Positions 16,723 through 26,068 of a stretch of DNA of 56,233 nucleotides are shown one piece after another (positions within the stretch are counted from its first letter, which is position 1; each line of letters begins with the position of its first letter). Source of the DNA: Streptomyces albipurpureus. GTDB lineage: Bacteria > Actinomycetota > Actinomycetes > Streptomycetales > Streptomycetaceae. Both the position numbers and the translations under genes were made by a program. The notes below the pieces were generated by a model. It was not told where the DNA came from. It did no database searches and saw nothing but the letters and a program-made list of their open reading frames with translations. Location of the stretch: NCBI RefSeq assembly GCF_023701525.1, contig NZ_JAMQAW010000005.1:1-56233 (forward strand). The letters are read 5' to 3'.

Positions 16723-19700
16723 TCGGGTCCGAAATCCTAGAACTCGAACTGAAGGCACGCGCGGCACGCGGCGAGGCCGAGCGGACCGGTTCGGCCACCG
16801 ATTTCGAACGGGCGGTCGCCCTGAGCCGCCGGGCGCTGGAGCACGCCCCTGCGGGCCACGCCGCTCGGGCGGGCTTGCTGAACACGCTCTGCGGCACACT
16901 GCGCGCCCAGTACCTGGCGACCGGTGACACGGACGCCCTGCGGACGGCGATCGCGGTGGGCCGGGAGGCGGTCGCCGTCCCGCTCGACGACCCGTACCGC
17001 GGAACGTACCTGATCAGCCTCGCCGTGGTGCTCCGCCTGGAGTCCGAGCGCACCTGGGAGCCGGATCTACTCGCCGAGGCCGAGGCCACCGCGCGCGAGG
17101 CCGTGGCGGTCACCGGCGGCGGCCATCCGCACCAGGGCGCCGCACAGACCGTGCTGGTCAACGCGCTGGTGCTGCGCCACCAGGTCACCGGCGATGTGGC
17201 GGCGGTCCGGGAGGCCGCCCTGCGCGCCGAGCCGGCGACCCGATCGGCCTCGCCGGGATCGGACGGCGGGTCCGCGTTCAACACGCTGGCGAACGCACGG
17301 CTGCTGCTGCACCGGGCCACCTCCGACGACGACGCCCTACTCGGCGCCATCGACGCCGCCGAGCGCGCCCTGAAGGCCGCCCCACCGGGGCACCCGAAGA
17401 GGGCACTGCACGCGAACACGCTCGCCTCCGCGCTGCTGACCCGCTACGGGCGGACCGGGCGGACCGCTGATCTGAAGGAGGCGGTCCGCTTCTCCCGGGT
17501 GTCCGCGGAGGCCATACCGCCGGGGCACGCCCTGCGGTCGGCGGTCCTCCACACCCTGGTCTCCACGCTGCTGGAGCTGTACGGCCGAAGCGGCGAGGAG
17601 AAGGATCTCGACGAGGCCATCGGCAAGGCCGGTGAGGCGCTCGCCCTGGAGTCGGGCGCACTCGCGCCGCCCGCCCTCCACAACGCCCTGAGCATGGCCA
17701 TGATGCTGCGGTATCTGGGCGGCGGCGGACAGAAAGCGCTCGCCGGGGCGCGGGCGGAGGCCGCGCGGGCCTGCGAGGCGGCCGGGGACGACCACCCGCA
17801 GCGGTTCGTGTACCTGAGCAATCTGGCCAAGGCACTGCGGGCCGAGTACGAGATCGAACCCAGCGCCGACCTCCTGCGGGAACTCGTGGAAGCCGGACGG
17901 CACCTGGTCGCCCAGACCACCGAGACATCGCTTCACCGAACCGATCACCTCGTTGAACTCGCCCTCGCGCTGCTGCACGAGCACCGGCACAGCGGTGATC
18001 CGGGAGTACTGGGGGAAGCCCGGAGGCACGCGTCGGAGGCAGCGTCGATGCCGTCCGCGCTGCCCTGGCAGCGGGTGACCGCACTGCGGCTGCTGGGCCG
18101 GGTGGGGATGGCCCTGGGCGACCCAGGGGCCGCGCTGGACTCCTACCGGGCCGCCGTCGAATCGCTGCCGCAGGTGGCTCCCCGGCGGCTGGAGCGGATG
18201 GACCGCGAGTCGGGTCTGGGCAGGATCGCCGGGCTCGGCCCGGAGGCCGCTGGCGCGGCCCTCGCCGCGGGAGCGCCCGAGACGGCGGTGGAACTCCTCG
18301 AACAGGCACGAGGTGTACTGATCGAGGAGCGGCTTGGCGCCCGGTCCCAGACCGCCCGGCTCGCCGCGGTGGATCCCGGGCTGGCGGCCGAGTTCGAGCG
18401 TCTGCGGGTACTACTGGACCTGGCGGACGAGGGGCTCCGTCTGCCGGGCCTCGCCGACGCGGTCGGGGACCGGTCGGGGAGAACACCACCCGTACCGCCC
18501 GGAACCAGGCCCGCGGAGCAGGGGCGGGCGCGGCTGGAGGAGCGGTGGCACGGTGTGCTGGGCCGGGTCCGCGGGATCGAGGGTTTCGGCGACTTCCTCG
18601 GCCGCCCGGCGGTCGCCGGGCTACGGCGCGAGGCAGCCGCCGGACCGGTGGTGCTGCTCAACTCCGGTGTGCACGGGTGTACGGCGCTGATCCTCGCCGA
18701 CGATCCCGACCGTCCCGTGCGGTGTGTGCCGCTGGCCGGTGTCACGGAGCAGTCGGTCGCGGAGCAGGTCGTGCGGCTGCGCGACGCGCAGGAGGCGGGG
18801 CAGGACATCGCTGAGGTGCTGCGCTGGGTGTGGGACCGGGTCACGGAACCGGTGCTGTCCGCGCTCGGCCACACCGGGCCCATGCCCTTGGAACAGCGCC
18901 CCCGGCTGTGGTGGTGCGCGACCGGGTCGTTCACCTTCCTGCCGCTGCACGCGGCCGGTCACCATGACCGCGGTGACGCGGAACGGCGGTACGGGCGTAC
19001 GGTGATGGACCGCGTCGTCTCCTCGTACACGCCCACCGTCCGGGCGCTGGGGCACGCGAGGCGAGCCGCTTCGGGCGCGCGACACGAGGGCCGGCGGGTG
19101 TCCCCGCCGCAGGAGCGCGGGAGTCTGCTGGTCGTGGCGATGCCCGAGACTCCCGGGGAGTCATCGCTGCTCGGTGTGGACAAGGAAGTCGCGGAGATCA
19201 CGGCGGCCGTAGCGGACGCGGAAGTCCTGCGGGGCCGGCATGCGACCCGCGAGGCCGTTCTGGGCGCGCTGTACCGGCACCCGGTGGCCCACTTCGCCTG
19301 TCACGGGGTCAGCGAACCCGGGGATCCGTCCACCAGCAGACTGCTGCTGGACGACCACCTGATCGCTCCGCTCGATGTCGCGACCATCGTCCGGCAGGAC
19401 CTCGCGCAGGCCCGACTCGCCTATCTCTCGGCGTGCAGCACGACCGAGACCGCCGCCCGGTACGGCGACGAGGCGGTCCATGTCACAGCCGCCTTCCTGC
19501 TTGCCGGGTTCGCGGGTGTGGTGGGGACCCTCTGGCCGGTCAAGGACTCGGCCGCGCGGGCCGTCTCGGTGGCGTTCCACCGGCGGATGTTCGCCGAGGG
19601 CACCGGAAACGCCCCCGTGGCGGACGCGGATACGGGCGGTGCGTTGGCGGACGGTTCGGTGGCCGGGGCGGCGTACGCGCTCCAGCACGCGGTGGACCGG

Positions 19701-19763
19701 CTCCGGATGAGGAGACCGGGATTGCCCGGGCTGTGGAGCGCTCATGTCCATGTGGGTGCGTAG
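16719..19763 (+). CDS. TPR-repeat CHAT-domain (caspase-like) protease
   Basis: This 1014-residue protein has about 600 residues of tandem TPR-like helices (recurrent AL-x7-PP-GHP-x-R and LLTRYGRTG patterns), a linker, then a C-terminal CHAT domain. The caspase-like dyad is intact: His862 in FACHG and Cys906 in LSACST, followed by the typical AGFAGVVGTLWP segment. CHAT proteases are effectors in several bacterial immune systems, where an upstream sensor triggers cleavage of cell targets. Start: GTG at 16719, overlapping the previous stop by 4 bp, with GGGGAAGGGGGG upstream. Five co-oriented coupled genes and two GTPases place it as the likely effector. Confidence 0.9.
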   Translation: MIGSEILELELKARAARGEAERTGSATDFERAVALSRRALEHAPAGHAARAGLLNTLCGTLRAQYLATGDTDALRTAIAVGREAVAVPLDDPYRGTYLISLAVVLRLESERTWEPDLLAEAEATAREAVAVTGGGHPHQGAAQTVLVNALVLRHQVTGDVAAVREAALRAEPATRSASPGSDGGSAFNTLANARLLLHRATSDDDALLGAIDAAERALKAAPPGHPKRALHANTLASALLTRYGRTGRTADLKEAVRFSRVSAEAIPPGHALRSAVLHTLVSTLLELYGRSGEEKDLDEAIGKAGEALALESGALAPPALHNALSMAMMLRYLGGGGQKALAGARAEAARACEAAGDDHPQRFVYLSNLAKALRAEYEIEPSADLLRELVEAGRHLVAQTTETSLHRTDHLVELALALLHEHRHSGDPGVLGEARRHASEAASMPSALPWQRVTALRLLGRVGMALGDPGAALDSYRAAVESLPQVAPRRLERMDRESGLGRIAGLGPEAAGAALAAGAPETAVELLEQARGVLIEERLGARSQTARLAAVDPGLAAEFERLRVLLDLADEGLRLPGLADAVGDRSGRTPPVPPGTRPAEQGRARLEERWHGVLGRVRGIEGFGDFLGRPAVAGLRREAAAGPVVLLNSGVHGCTALILADDPDRPVRCVPLAGVTEQSVAEQVVRLRDAQEAGQDIAEVLRWVWDRVTEPVLSALGHTGPMPLEQRPRLWWCATGSFTFLPLHAAGHHDRGDAERRYGRTVMDRVVSSYTPTVRALGHARRAASGARHEGRRVSPPQERGSLLVVAMPETPGESSLLGVDKEVAEITAAVADAEVLRGRHATREAVLGALYRHPVAHFACHGVSEPGDPSTSRLLLDDHLIAPLDVATIVRQDLAQARLAYLSACSTTETAARYGDEAVHVTAAFLLAGFAGVVGTLWPVKDSAARAVSVAFHRRMFAEGTGNAPVADADTGGALADGSVAGAAYALQHAVDRLRMRRPGLPGLWSAHVHVGA

Positions 19764-19808
19764 GTGGGACCTGGGGCCCGGGTCGGTGACGGCCCGCTGT
19801 GCGGACCC

Positions 19809-21356
19809 TCACCCCTGGTCGGCCGCGCGCAGTCGAAGACGGGTGAAGAGCCATCCGGCACCGAAGCAGGGCAGTGCGACCGCCCAGGTCAGCAGGGTCG
19901 ACGAGCCGTGGCCGGTGATCGCGTGCGTGATGGTGGTGACGGTCAGCCAGCCCGCGGTGGCACCGGCCAGTCCGGCGAACACGGGCCCGAGTCCCCCGGC
20001 GCCCCGTTCCTGCGGTGGCGCCGCCAGCCAGAGCACCAGGGTGGCCAGTAGCAGGGCGAGGGCTCCGAGGAGCGAGATGAGGGCGGGGACGGCGGGTCGG
20101 GGCAGGAAGGAGACCTTGTAGGACAGTGCCTGGACGGCGGCGAGAACCATCAGAACGGCGCCGAGAAAGGCGCCCTGGAGGAGATTCACCGTGCTCTGGC
20201 GGCGGTTGAGGAGCGCCTCCTGCTGTTGTGTGTGTTCCCGTCGCCGCTGGAGCGCGTTCTCGGCCTCGGTCGTGAGCGCGGACAGCGTGTCACGGGCGCG
20301 TTCGCGGTCCGCCTCCAGATACACGAGGTCGTCGCTGAGTCGCTGGGTGAACCGGCCCGCCAGGGCGAGGTCCTCGGCGAACGGGCCAGGCGCGCCCTCG
20401 GTGACGCCCGCCGCGTCCCGGTGGGCCCGCATGTTGGCCTCGCCGATCCGCACGGTGTTGCTCATCTCCCGCAGTCTGGTGATCCGCTGGGTCAGTCCCG
20501 CGGAGCCCGCGATCAGCGCCAGCAGGCGGGTCCGCCACCGGACGAGTTCCTCGCTATGGCCGTCCGGAGAGGCGGGCGGTTCCTCCAAGGCGGCGAGAGC
20601 ACTGTCCACGACCGCTCCCGTGCCGCTGTCGGCCTGCTGGGCCGCGTGCACCCGCATCTCGTAACGGACTCCGGCGGCGGCGGCCAGATACCGGGCGAAC
20701 GGCGGTGGTGTACCGCCGCCCTGGCTCCACAGCCAGCGCTCGACCTCGTCGGGCACGTTCTCGTGGTCGGCGGCCACGGCCGCGAAGCGGCGGGAACTCC
20801 GGTCCCCGGACTCCCCTGCCATCTCCCACAGGACGACGGGCGGGTCGGCCACCTCGACGCGCGGTCCCAGCCGCGAGGGCGCCGCGTCGGCGGGCAGCGC
20901 GGACCGCAGGGACTCCTCGGTGTCCCGCGAGCCGACCGCCGAGGGGTCGGCGCTGTTCGCGTAGGCGACGAACAGCCGTGCCTCTCCCACCGCCCACTCG
21001 CCGGCCGTCCCGCCGACCTGGGTCCAGCGCTGTTCCCATGCGGCCCAGGATCCGGCTTCCCCAGGCGCGGGTGAGAGGGCCACCGACAGACAGAGCAGGT
21101 CGTGGTGGCGCCGCAGGAACGCCTGGCACAGACCGTCCTGGCTGCGGATGGCCGCAACCGCCCCGGATTGCGGCAGTTCCCCCGGGTCCTCCGGGAGTGT
21201 GCCGGGTACCGCGATCGCCGCGACGGGCTGTGTCATGCCGAGGGCCGGTCCGCACGCCGCCCACACCTCACGCAGCCGCCGGTACGATCCGGATCGGCGC
21301 GGCCCGGTCGCGGCCACGAAGAGGTGGACGACGAGTGACTGGTCGGTGAGGTTCAC
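19809..21356 (-). CDS. CATRA-like membrane protein associated with CHAT/TPR systems
   Basis: This 515-residue protein has an N-terminal globular part beginning VNLTDQ, a helical coiled middle (about 330-420, Arg/Glu/Leu-rich), and four predicted membrane segments in the last 130 residues. Layout and sequence flavour fit the CATRA family (caspase- and TPR-repeat-associated) described in computational surveys of conflict systems; this is from memory and needs a profile search. The GTG start at 21356 overlaps the stop of the upstream small gene by 4 bp. It converges on the CHAT gene with only 45 bp between stops, so the pair forms one locus. Confidence 0.7.
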   Translation of the reverse strand: MNLTDQSLVVHLFVAATGPRRSGSYRRLREVWAACGPALGMTQPVAAIAVPGTLPEDPGELPQSGAVAAIRSQDGLCQAFLRRHHDLLCLSVALSPAPGEAGSWAAWEQRWTQVGGTAGEWAVGEARLFVAYANSADPSAVGSRDTEESLRSALPADAAPSRLGPRVEVADPPVVLWEMAGESGDRSSRRFAAVAADHENVPDEVERWLWSQGGGTPPPFARYLAAAAGVRYEMRVHAAQQADSGTGAVVDSALAALEEPPASPDGHSEELVRWRTRLLALIAGSAGLTQRITRLREMSNTVRIGEANMRAHRDAAGVTEGAPGPFAEDLALAGRFTQRLSDDLVYLEADRERARDTLSALTTEAENALQRRREHTQQQEALLNRRQSTVNLLQGAFLGAVLMVLAAVQALSYKVSFLPRPAVPALISLLGALALLLATLVLWLAAPPQERGAGGLGPVFAGLAGATAGWLTVTTITHAITGHGSSTLLTWAVALPCFGAGWLFTRLRLRAADQG

Positions 21357-21706
21357 CCACCGGCCGGTTCGTCGTCCGTGTGCTCCTCGGCACTGGTCTC
21401 GCTCCGCAACTCGTGCACCAGCGGGCCGATCCGGTCGACCAGGTCCGCCGCGGCTGACTCGCCCTCGTCGTCGGGCCGTTTGCGGATCCTGGTGAGCCCC
21501 ATGAGTTCCAGTTGCCCGGCCGCCTCGGCCAGCGCTTCGACGTCCCCGGCGCGGACTGCCGCTTCCATCGCGTCCAGCCTGTGCGCCACCAGGGCCCAGA
21601 CCTTCGGCGGCAGTACGAGTCCGACGATCTCGGTCAGCACGTCCGCTGCGGCTTCGCGCTCCTCCGCCGGGTCCAGGGATGCCCGGTCCCCCTCCGGTGT
21701 CTCCAT
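21353..21706 (-). CDS. Small acidic CATRA-associated protein
   Basis: This 117-residue protein is rich in Glu/Asp/Ala with a central helical region (PPKVW, HRLDAME, ELMGLTRIRKR). It resembles the CATRA-associated small proteins found next to CATRA genes (recalled, not searched). Its stop overlaps the downstream CATRA-like start, so both are translated together. There is no ribosome site before the ATG at 21706, but TACCAT lies 7 bases upstream, fitting a leaderless transcript. Likely a regulatory or partner subunit of the membrane protein. Confidence 0.7.
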   Translation of the reverse strand: METPEGDRASLDPAEEREAAADVLTEIVGLVLPPKVWALVAHRLDAMEAAVRAGDVEALAEAAGQLELMGLTRIRKRPDDEGESAAADLVDRIGPLVHELRSETSAEEHTDDEPAGG

Positions 21707-22065
21707 GTACGGGATGGTAGCGGCCGGTCCGGCGCCTGGGCAGGGGATCGTCCGAAGCCGCGGGCAACGGCCGTACGCACCCGGGCAGGCCGGGCGCCTT
21801 CGGCCGCGGTTGGTCACGACCGTGTTCTCCGGGGTGGGGCGGTCGTTGGGCTGTTCATGGGGGCGGGCTAGTAGTGCTTTGCTAGGTGGTGTCGTAGGGC
21901 TGCCATGGGGTGGGTTGCGGAGTTGGTGAGTACCCGGAGGGATTGCCGACCGTCCGACCGGACCCGCGGTGGGGGTGGTGACACCCTGTCCGGAACTGGT
22001 CCGAGTAGGTCGGTCCTGGCGATACTCGCTTGCCAAGTGCCCACCGTGGATGCGAACGATTCCCC
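21707..22065. other. Divergent gap between the CATRA-like pair and the S9 peptidase gene
   Basis: This 359-bp stretch has no convincing gene. Bases about 21868-22065 read on the minus strand give an unrecognised frame ending in a His/Leu-rich tail, without good codon bias; a relic of a mobile element is possible but not shown. Confidence 0.4.
21714..21719 (-). promoter_or_regulatory. Candidate -10 box giving a leaderless mRNA for the small CATRA-associated gene
   Basis: On the minus strand TACCAT matches the TAnnnT -10 consensus and ends 7 bases before the ATG at 21706. Transcription would then begin at the start codon. The -35 side (TGCCCA) is weak. Confidence 0.45.
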
Positions 22066-24312
22066 ATGAGTGAACACGGCAGACACCCCCAGACCTCCGG
22101 CCATGGGATCGCCGCCGAAGGGCGCGCCCGTCGTCGGAGCGTCGCCCCCTCAGCATCCGGCGAGGACAAGGTCACCGAACGGACCGCGGATGCCTCGGTC
22201 GCGGTCCCGCGGTTCCCCCGGCAGTTCGCCCGTACCCGCCGTTTCAGCCTCGGTCTCCCCCGGCACTTCACCGTCTCCCCCGACGGCCGCCGGGTGCTCT
22301 TCATCCGTGGCACCAGCGGCGCCGACCCGGTCAGCAGACTCTGGCTCCATGAGAACGGCGACGAACGCCTCCTCGCCGACCCACTGACGCTGAGCAACAC
22401 CACGGACAGCATCCCCGACGAGGAGCGAGTCCGTCGTGAGCGCGCTCGCGAAGCCTCGTCCGGGGTGGTGTCGTACGCAACCGACAACGACGCGCTGATC
22501 GCCGTCTTCGCGCTGAACGGCGAGTTGTGGACGGTACGGACGGACAGGGGTGAGCCGCGCCGGATTCCCACCGCGGGGCCGGTGGTGGACCCCCGCCCAT
22601 CCCCGGACGGCAGCCGGATCGCCTATGTCACCGGGGGCGCACTCCATGTCGTGGGGATCGACGGGACCGACGACCGGGCCCTGGCAGCGCCCGAGTCCGC
22701 CGAGGTGACCTACGGGCTTTCCGACCACGCCTCGGCGGAGTCGATGGGGCGGCTGCACGGCTACTGGTGGTCGCCCGACGGGGTGGCGCTTCTCGTGGCG
22801 CGTGTGGACAACTCTCCCGTCCAACGCTGGTACATCTGCGACCCCGCTGATCCGACGAAGAAACCCACCGCGGTCGCCTATCCGCAGGCGGGAACCGCCA
22901 ACGCGAAGGTCTCCCTGCATCTGGTGCACACCGCGGGAAGAGCCCCGGTGGAGGTGCGGCTGCCGACCGTCGCCCCTGAGGAGACACACCCCGAAGGTGA
23001 GTGGACCGATACGTCCTTTGAGTACATCCCGGTCGCGGGCTGGGATGGACTGGGTCCCTTCGCCCAGGTGCAGACCCGGGACCAGCGCACGGTCCAACTC
23101 CTGGCCATCGATGCCAACACGGGGGCTACCGAGTCACTGGACATCCGGCACGATCCGGCGTGGGTGGAGTTGGTTCCAGGCGCTCCGCGCCGGCTGCCGT
23201 CCGGAGCAGTGCTGCGCACGTTCATCTGCGACGACGGTCTCACGGGCCTGTCCCTCGACGGGGTGCGCACCCCCCGAGGGCTGAACGTCCGCGAGGTCAC
23301 GGCAGTGTCGGATGAGCGCATCCACTTCCTCGCCAACGAGGAGCCTACGGAGGTCCATGTCTGGCGCTATGACCCCGCGGACGGTTTCACCAGGGTCAGC
23401 GAGGGCCCGGGAGTGTACGCGGTCGCCGTGGGCGGCGACACCGTTGTGCTGGACAGCCGGACTCAGTCGGGGCGGTCGGTGACGGTCAGCGACCACGGTG
23501 TGGAGAGGGGGCGAATCGCCGTGCTCACGGAGGAGCCGGTGGTCACCCCCCAGCCCATCCATCACTCCCTGGGCAAACGCGAACTGCGCAGCCAGCTCTA
23601 CCTTCCGTCGTGGTACGAGCAGGGCTCGGGTCGACTTCCCGTACTGCTCAACCCCTACTCGGGGGTCGGTATGCAATTGGTCGTGCGGGCGCGTGAGTGG
23701 TGGACGTGTGTCTCGCAGTGGTTCGCCGAGCAGGGATTCGCCGTGCTGGTGACCGACGGCAGGGGCACTCCGGGACGGGGCCGGGAGTGGGAGAAGGCCA
23801 TTCGAGGCGATCGGTTGACACCCGCCCTGCGGGACCAGATCGACGCCCTGCACGCAGCGGCCGAGCAGTATCCCGATCTTGACCTGACCGCGGTCGCCAT
23901 CCGCGGCTGGTCCTACGGCGGATATCTGGCGGCGGGTGCGGTACTGCGGCACCCCGAGGTGTTCCACGCGGCGGTGGCGGGCGGCACCCCCACCGACCGG
24001 CGCCTGTACGACACCCATTGGGAGGAGCGATTCCTTGGACACCCCGAGGTGTTCCCGCAGGCGTACCGGCGCAGCTCGCTCGTTCCCGACGCGCATCTCC
24101 TCTCCCGCCCCCTGCTGCTGGTGCACGGGGTCGCCGATGACAATGTGCATGTCGCCCACACCCTGCGCCTCTCCGCCGCGCTGGTCGCGGCGGGCCGTCC
24201 GCACACCGTGTTGCCGCTGTCCGGCGCAACACATCTGGTCACTGGTACGGACCAGGCCAGCGGACTACTGCTGCTGGAGGCCTCCTTTCTGAGAAATTCC
24301 TTGAACCTTTGA
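22066..24312 (+). CDS. S9-family dipeptidyl/prolyl oligopeptidase
   Basis: This 748-residue protein has an N-terminal beta-propeller (repeated SPDG and TDRG segments, about residues 70-490) and a C-terminal alpha/beta-hydrolase domain. The catalytic triad is visible: Ser616 in GWSYGG, Asp691 in VADDN and His723 in GATHLV. It removes dipeptides or cleaves short peptides, probably in the cytoplasm as no signal peptide is seen. The true start is uncertain: the ATG at 22066 precedes a basic, low-complexity stretch, and similarity to the family begins near FPRQFARTRRF. It appears to be a single gene. Confidence 0.93.
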   Translation: MSEHGRHPQTSGHGIAAEGRARRRSVAPSASGEDKVTERTADASVAVPRFPRQFARTRRFSLGLPRHFTVSPDGRRVLFIRGTSGADPVSRLWLHENGDERLLADPLTLSNTTDSIPDEERVRRERAREASSGVVSYATDNDALIAVFALNGELWTVRTDRGEPRRIPTAGPVVDPRPSPDGSRIAYVTGGALHVVGIDGTDDRALAAPESAEVTYGLSDHASAESMGRLHGYWWSPDGVALLVARVDNSPVQRWYICDPADPTKKPTAVAYPQAGTANAKVSLHLVHTAGRAPVEVRLPTVAPEETHPEGEWTDTSFEYIPVAGWDGLGPFAQVQTRDQRTVQLLAIDANTGATESLDIRHDPAWVELVPGAPRRLPSGAVLRTFICDDGLTGLSLDGVRTPRGLNVREVTAVSDERIHFLANEEPTEVHVWRYDPADGFTRVSEGPGVYAVAVGGDTVVLDSRTQSGRSVTVSDHGVERGRIAVLTEEPVVTPQPIHHSLGKRELRSQLYLPSWYEQGSGRLPVLLNPYSGVGMQLVVRAREWWTCVSQWFAEQGFAVLVTDGRGTPGRGREWEKAIRGDRLTPALRDQIDALHAAAEQYPDLDLTAVAIRGWSYGGYLAAGAVLRHPEVFHAAVAGGTPTDRRLYDTHWEERFLGHPEVFPQAYRRSSLVPDAHLLSRPLLLVHGVADDNVHVAHTLRLSAALVAAGRPHTVLPLSGATHLVTGTDQASGLLLLEASFLRNSLNL

Positions 24313-24447
24313 GACTCTGAACGCTCCGGCGTACGGTCCCGTACACCATCGGGAGGGGCCGGCCGGAGCTTCGGTCGGTCCTTGCCCAAGAGGGAGGGCC
24401 GGGCGGGTGCTCCGGCCGCATCGGACCGCAAGCAGAGGGAGTCAGCC

Positions 24448-24888
24448 ATGACCGGATCACAGGGACCATCCCCGACCGTCGCCCGTCGGACCGTCGTCGC
24501 CGCGGTGGGCGGGGTCGGTCTCGCCGCCGCGCTGACTGCCTGTGGCGGCTCCGACGGCGGCGAGGAGACCAGCGCGCCGCGGACCTCGCCGGGCGGTGGA
24601 GGCGCGGGTACGGAACTGGCCAAGGTCGCCGACATCCCCGAGGGCGGCGGCAAGGTCGTGGGGGATGTGGTGATCACCCAACCGAAGGCGGGGGAGTTCA
24701 AGGCGTTCTCGTCCAAGTGCACCCATCAGGGCTGCGCGGTGAAGGACGTCACCAACAACATGATCAACTGCCCCTGCCACAACAGCAGGTTCGACGCGAG
24801 CGACGGCAGTGTGCAGGGCGGCCCGGCCACCTCGCCGCTGCCACCCGCTTCCATCACCGTGGAGGGCGGTCTGATCAAGTTGGCGTGA
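24448..24888 (+). CDS. Rieske [2Fe-2S] protein, Tat-exported lipoprotein
   Basis: This 146-residue protein has a twin-arginine signal (ARRTVVAAVG, Arg13-Arg14) ending in a lipobox, LTAC, with Cys32 as lipid attachment site, followed by a Gly/Ser linker. The Rieske ligands are complete: C91-T-H93-x-G-C and C108-P-C-H111, so the cluster should form outside the membrane. Streptomyces encode several such small proteins; their electron partner is unknown. The ATG at 24448 follows GAGGGAG; upstream in-frame starts lack a signal peptide. Confidence 0.95.
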   Translation: MTGSQGPSPTVARRTVVAAVGGVGLAAALTACGGSDGGEETSAPRTSPGGGGAGTELAKVADIPEGGGKVVGDVVITQPKAGEFKAFSSKCTHQGCAVKDVTNNMINCPCHNSRFDASDGSVQGGPATSPLPPASITVEGGLIKLA

Positions 24889-24899
24889 CGGGTCGGGCG

Positions 24900-24917
24900 C
24901 ATCGCCCGCAGGCGATG
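24900..24917 (+). terminator. Hairpin after the Rieske gene
   Basis: CATCGCC pairs with GGCGATG around CGCA, 12 bases after the stop. There is no T-tract, as is common in Streptomyces. Confidence 0.45.
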
Positions 24918-25095
24918 ACATCGTCGCTGATGACGAGCTGACGTCGGGCTGCTGACGATGGGACAGGCGGACAACGCACCAGCACGGCCGGGTAGTCGGC
25001 GAACCAGCCGCACAACGTCGTACGGGGCGAGACCCGCCGTGCGACCGGTCGACGGCGTCCAGGCCAGGCGCACATGCCAAGGGCGGCCAGGGAGC

Positions 25096-25995
25096 TCAGA
25101 GCTCCGCCGCAACGCGGCGCAGGGCTTCCACGGCCGCTCTGATGGAGGGCCGGCGATCGGCATCCGTTCGCCACACCGCGTACACATGCCGCCGCATCCC
25201 CTGTCGTACGGGCACCAGGGCGACTCCGTCGGGCACCGGTCCACGCCCCAGCCTCGGGGTGACACAGACGCCGAGGCCCGCGGCGATCAGGGCGAGTTGG
25301 GTGTGGTGTTCACCGGCGAGGTGCGAGATCCGCGGCTCGATTCCTCTGGACCGCAGAGTGAACACCAACCACTCGTAGCAGAACTCCCCCTCCGGCCATG
25401 ACACCCACTCGTCATCGGCGAAGTCCTCTAAATCCACCTCGGCACGGCCCGCGAGTGCATGGCCACTGGGCATCGCCACATCGGCGGCGTCGTCCAGCAG
25501 ATGGGCCTGGGCGAGCCCGCCGGGGACCGGCAGCCGCTTGTTGCTCCAGTCGAGCACGATCGCAAGATCGAGATCGCCCCTGATCACCCGGGTGATGCCC
25601 TGCTCGGGCTCCAACTCGCGGGAGCGGACCCGCAACTCGGGGTGATCGCAGCGCAGGGCGGAGACCACCCCGGGGAAGAGGCCACGGGCAGCCGTCGGGA
25701 ACGCACCGATCCTGACCTCACCGACGACCTGTCCCCGCTGCGCCTCGATATCGGCCTGGGCGAGTTCGACCTGGGAGAGGATACGGGCGGCGTGATCGGC
25801 GAGGAGCCGACCGGCGTCGGTGAGCCGCACCCCGCGCCCGTTCTTCGTCAGCAGCCGCTGGCCGACTTCCCGCTCCAACTTCGCCAGCTGCTGGGAGACG
25901 GCGGACGTGGTGACGTGCAGCCCTCCCGCCGCACCACTGACCGAGCCGTGGCGGGCAAGCGCATCGAGGGTACGAAGCCGCTCCAAGTTCAACAT
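25096..25995 (-). CDS. LysR-family transcriptional regulator
   Basis: This 299-residue regulator has an N-terminal winged helix (LRTLDALARHGSVSGAA, TTSAVSQQLAKLE) and a C-terminal effector-binding domain (from about 90). The ATG at 25995 begins the standard LysR N-terminus; longer in-frame starts would overlap the divergent transporter. LysR regulators usually bind the shared promoter of a divergent target, here the DMT exporter starting 73 bp away. Effector unknown. Confidence 0.95.
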   Translation of the reverse strand: MLNLERLRTLDALARHGSVSGAAGGLHVTTSAVSQQLAKLEREVGQRLLTKNGRGVRLTDAGRLLADHAARILSQVELAQADIEAQRGQVVGEVRIGAFPTAARGLFPGVVSALRCDHPELRVRSRELEPEQGITRVIRGDLDLAIVLDWSNKRLPVPGGLAQAHLLDDAADVAMPSGHALAGRAEVDLEDFADDEWVSWPEGEFCYEWLVFTLRSRGIEPRISHLAGEHHTQLALIAAGLGVCVTPRLGRGPVPDGVALVPVRQGMRRHVYAVWRTDADRRPSIRAAVEALRRVAAEL

Positions 25996-26068
25996 GTAAG
26001 CAACTCTAAAGGAACGACTGCAAACATTCTCACTTGTGCTAAGAGAAACGAACAGTGAGGCTGGGGCC

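Noticed and set aside
21868..22104. Possible transposase remnant
   Set aside because: The minus-strand translation ends in a basic His/Leu tail but shows no DDE or HTH motif and no terminal inverted repeats.
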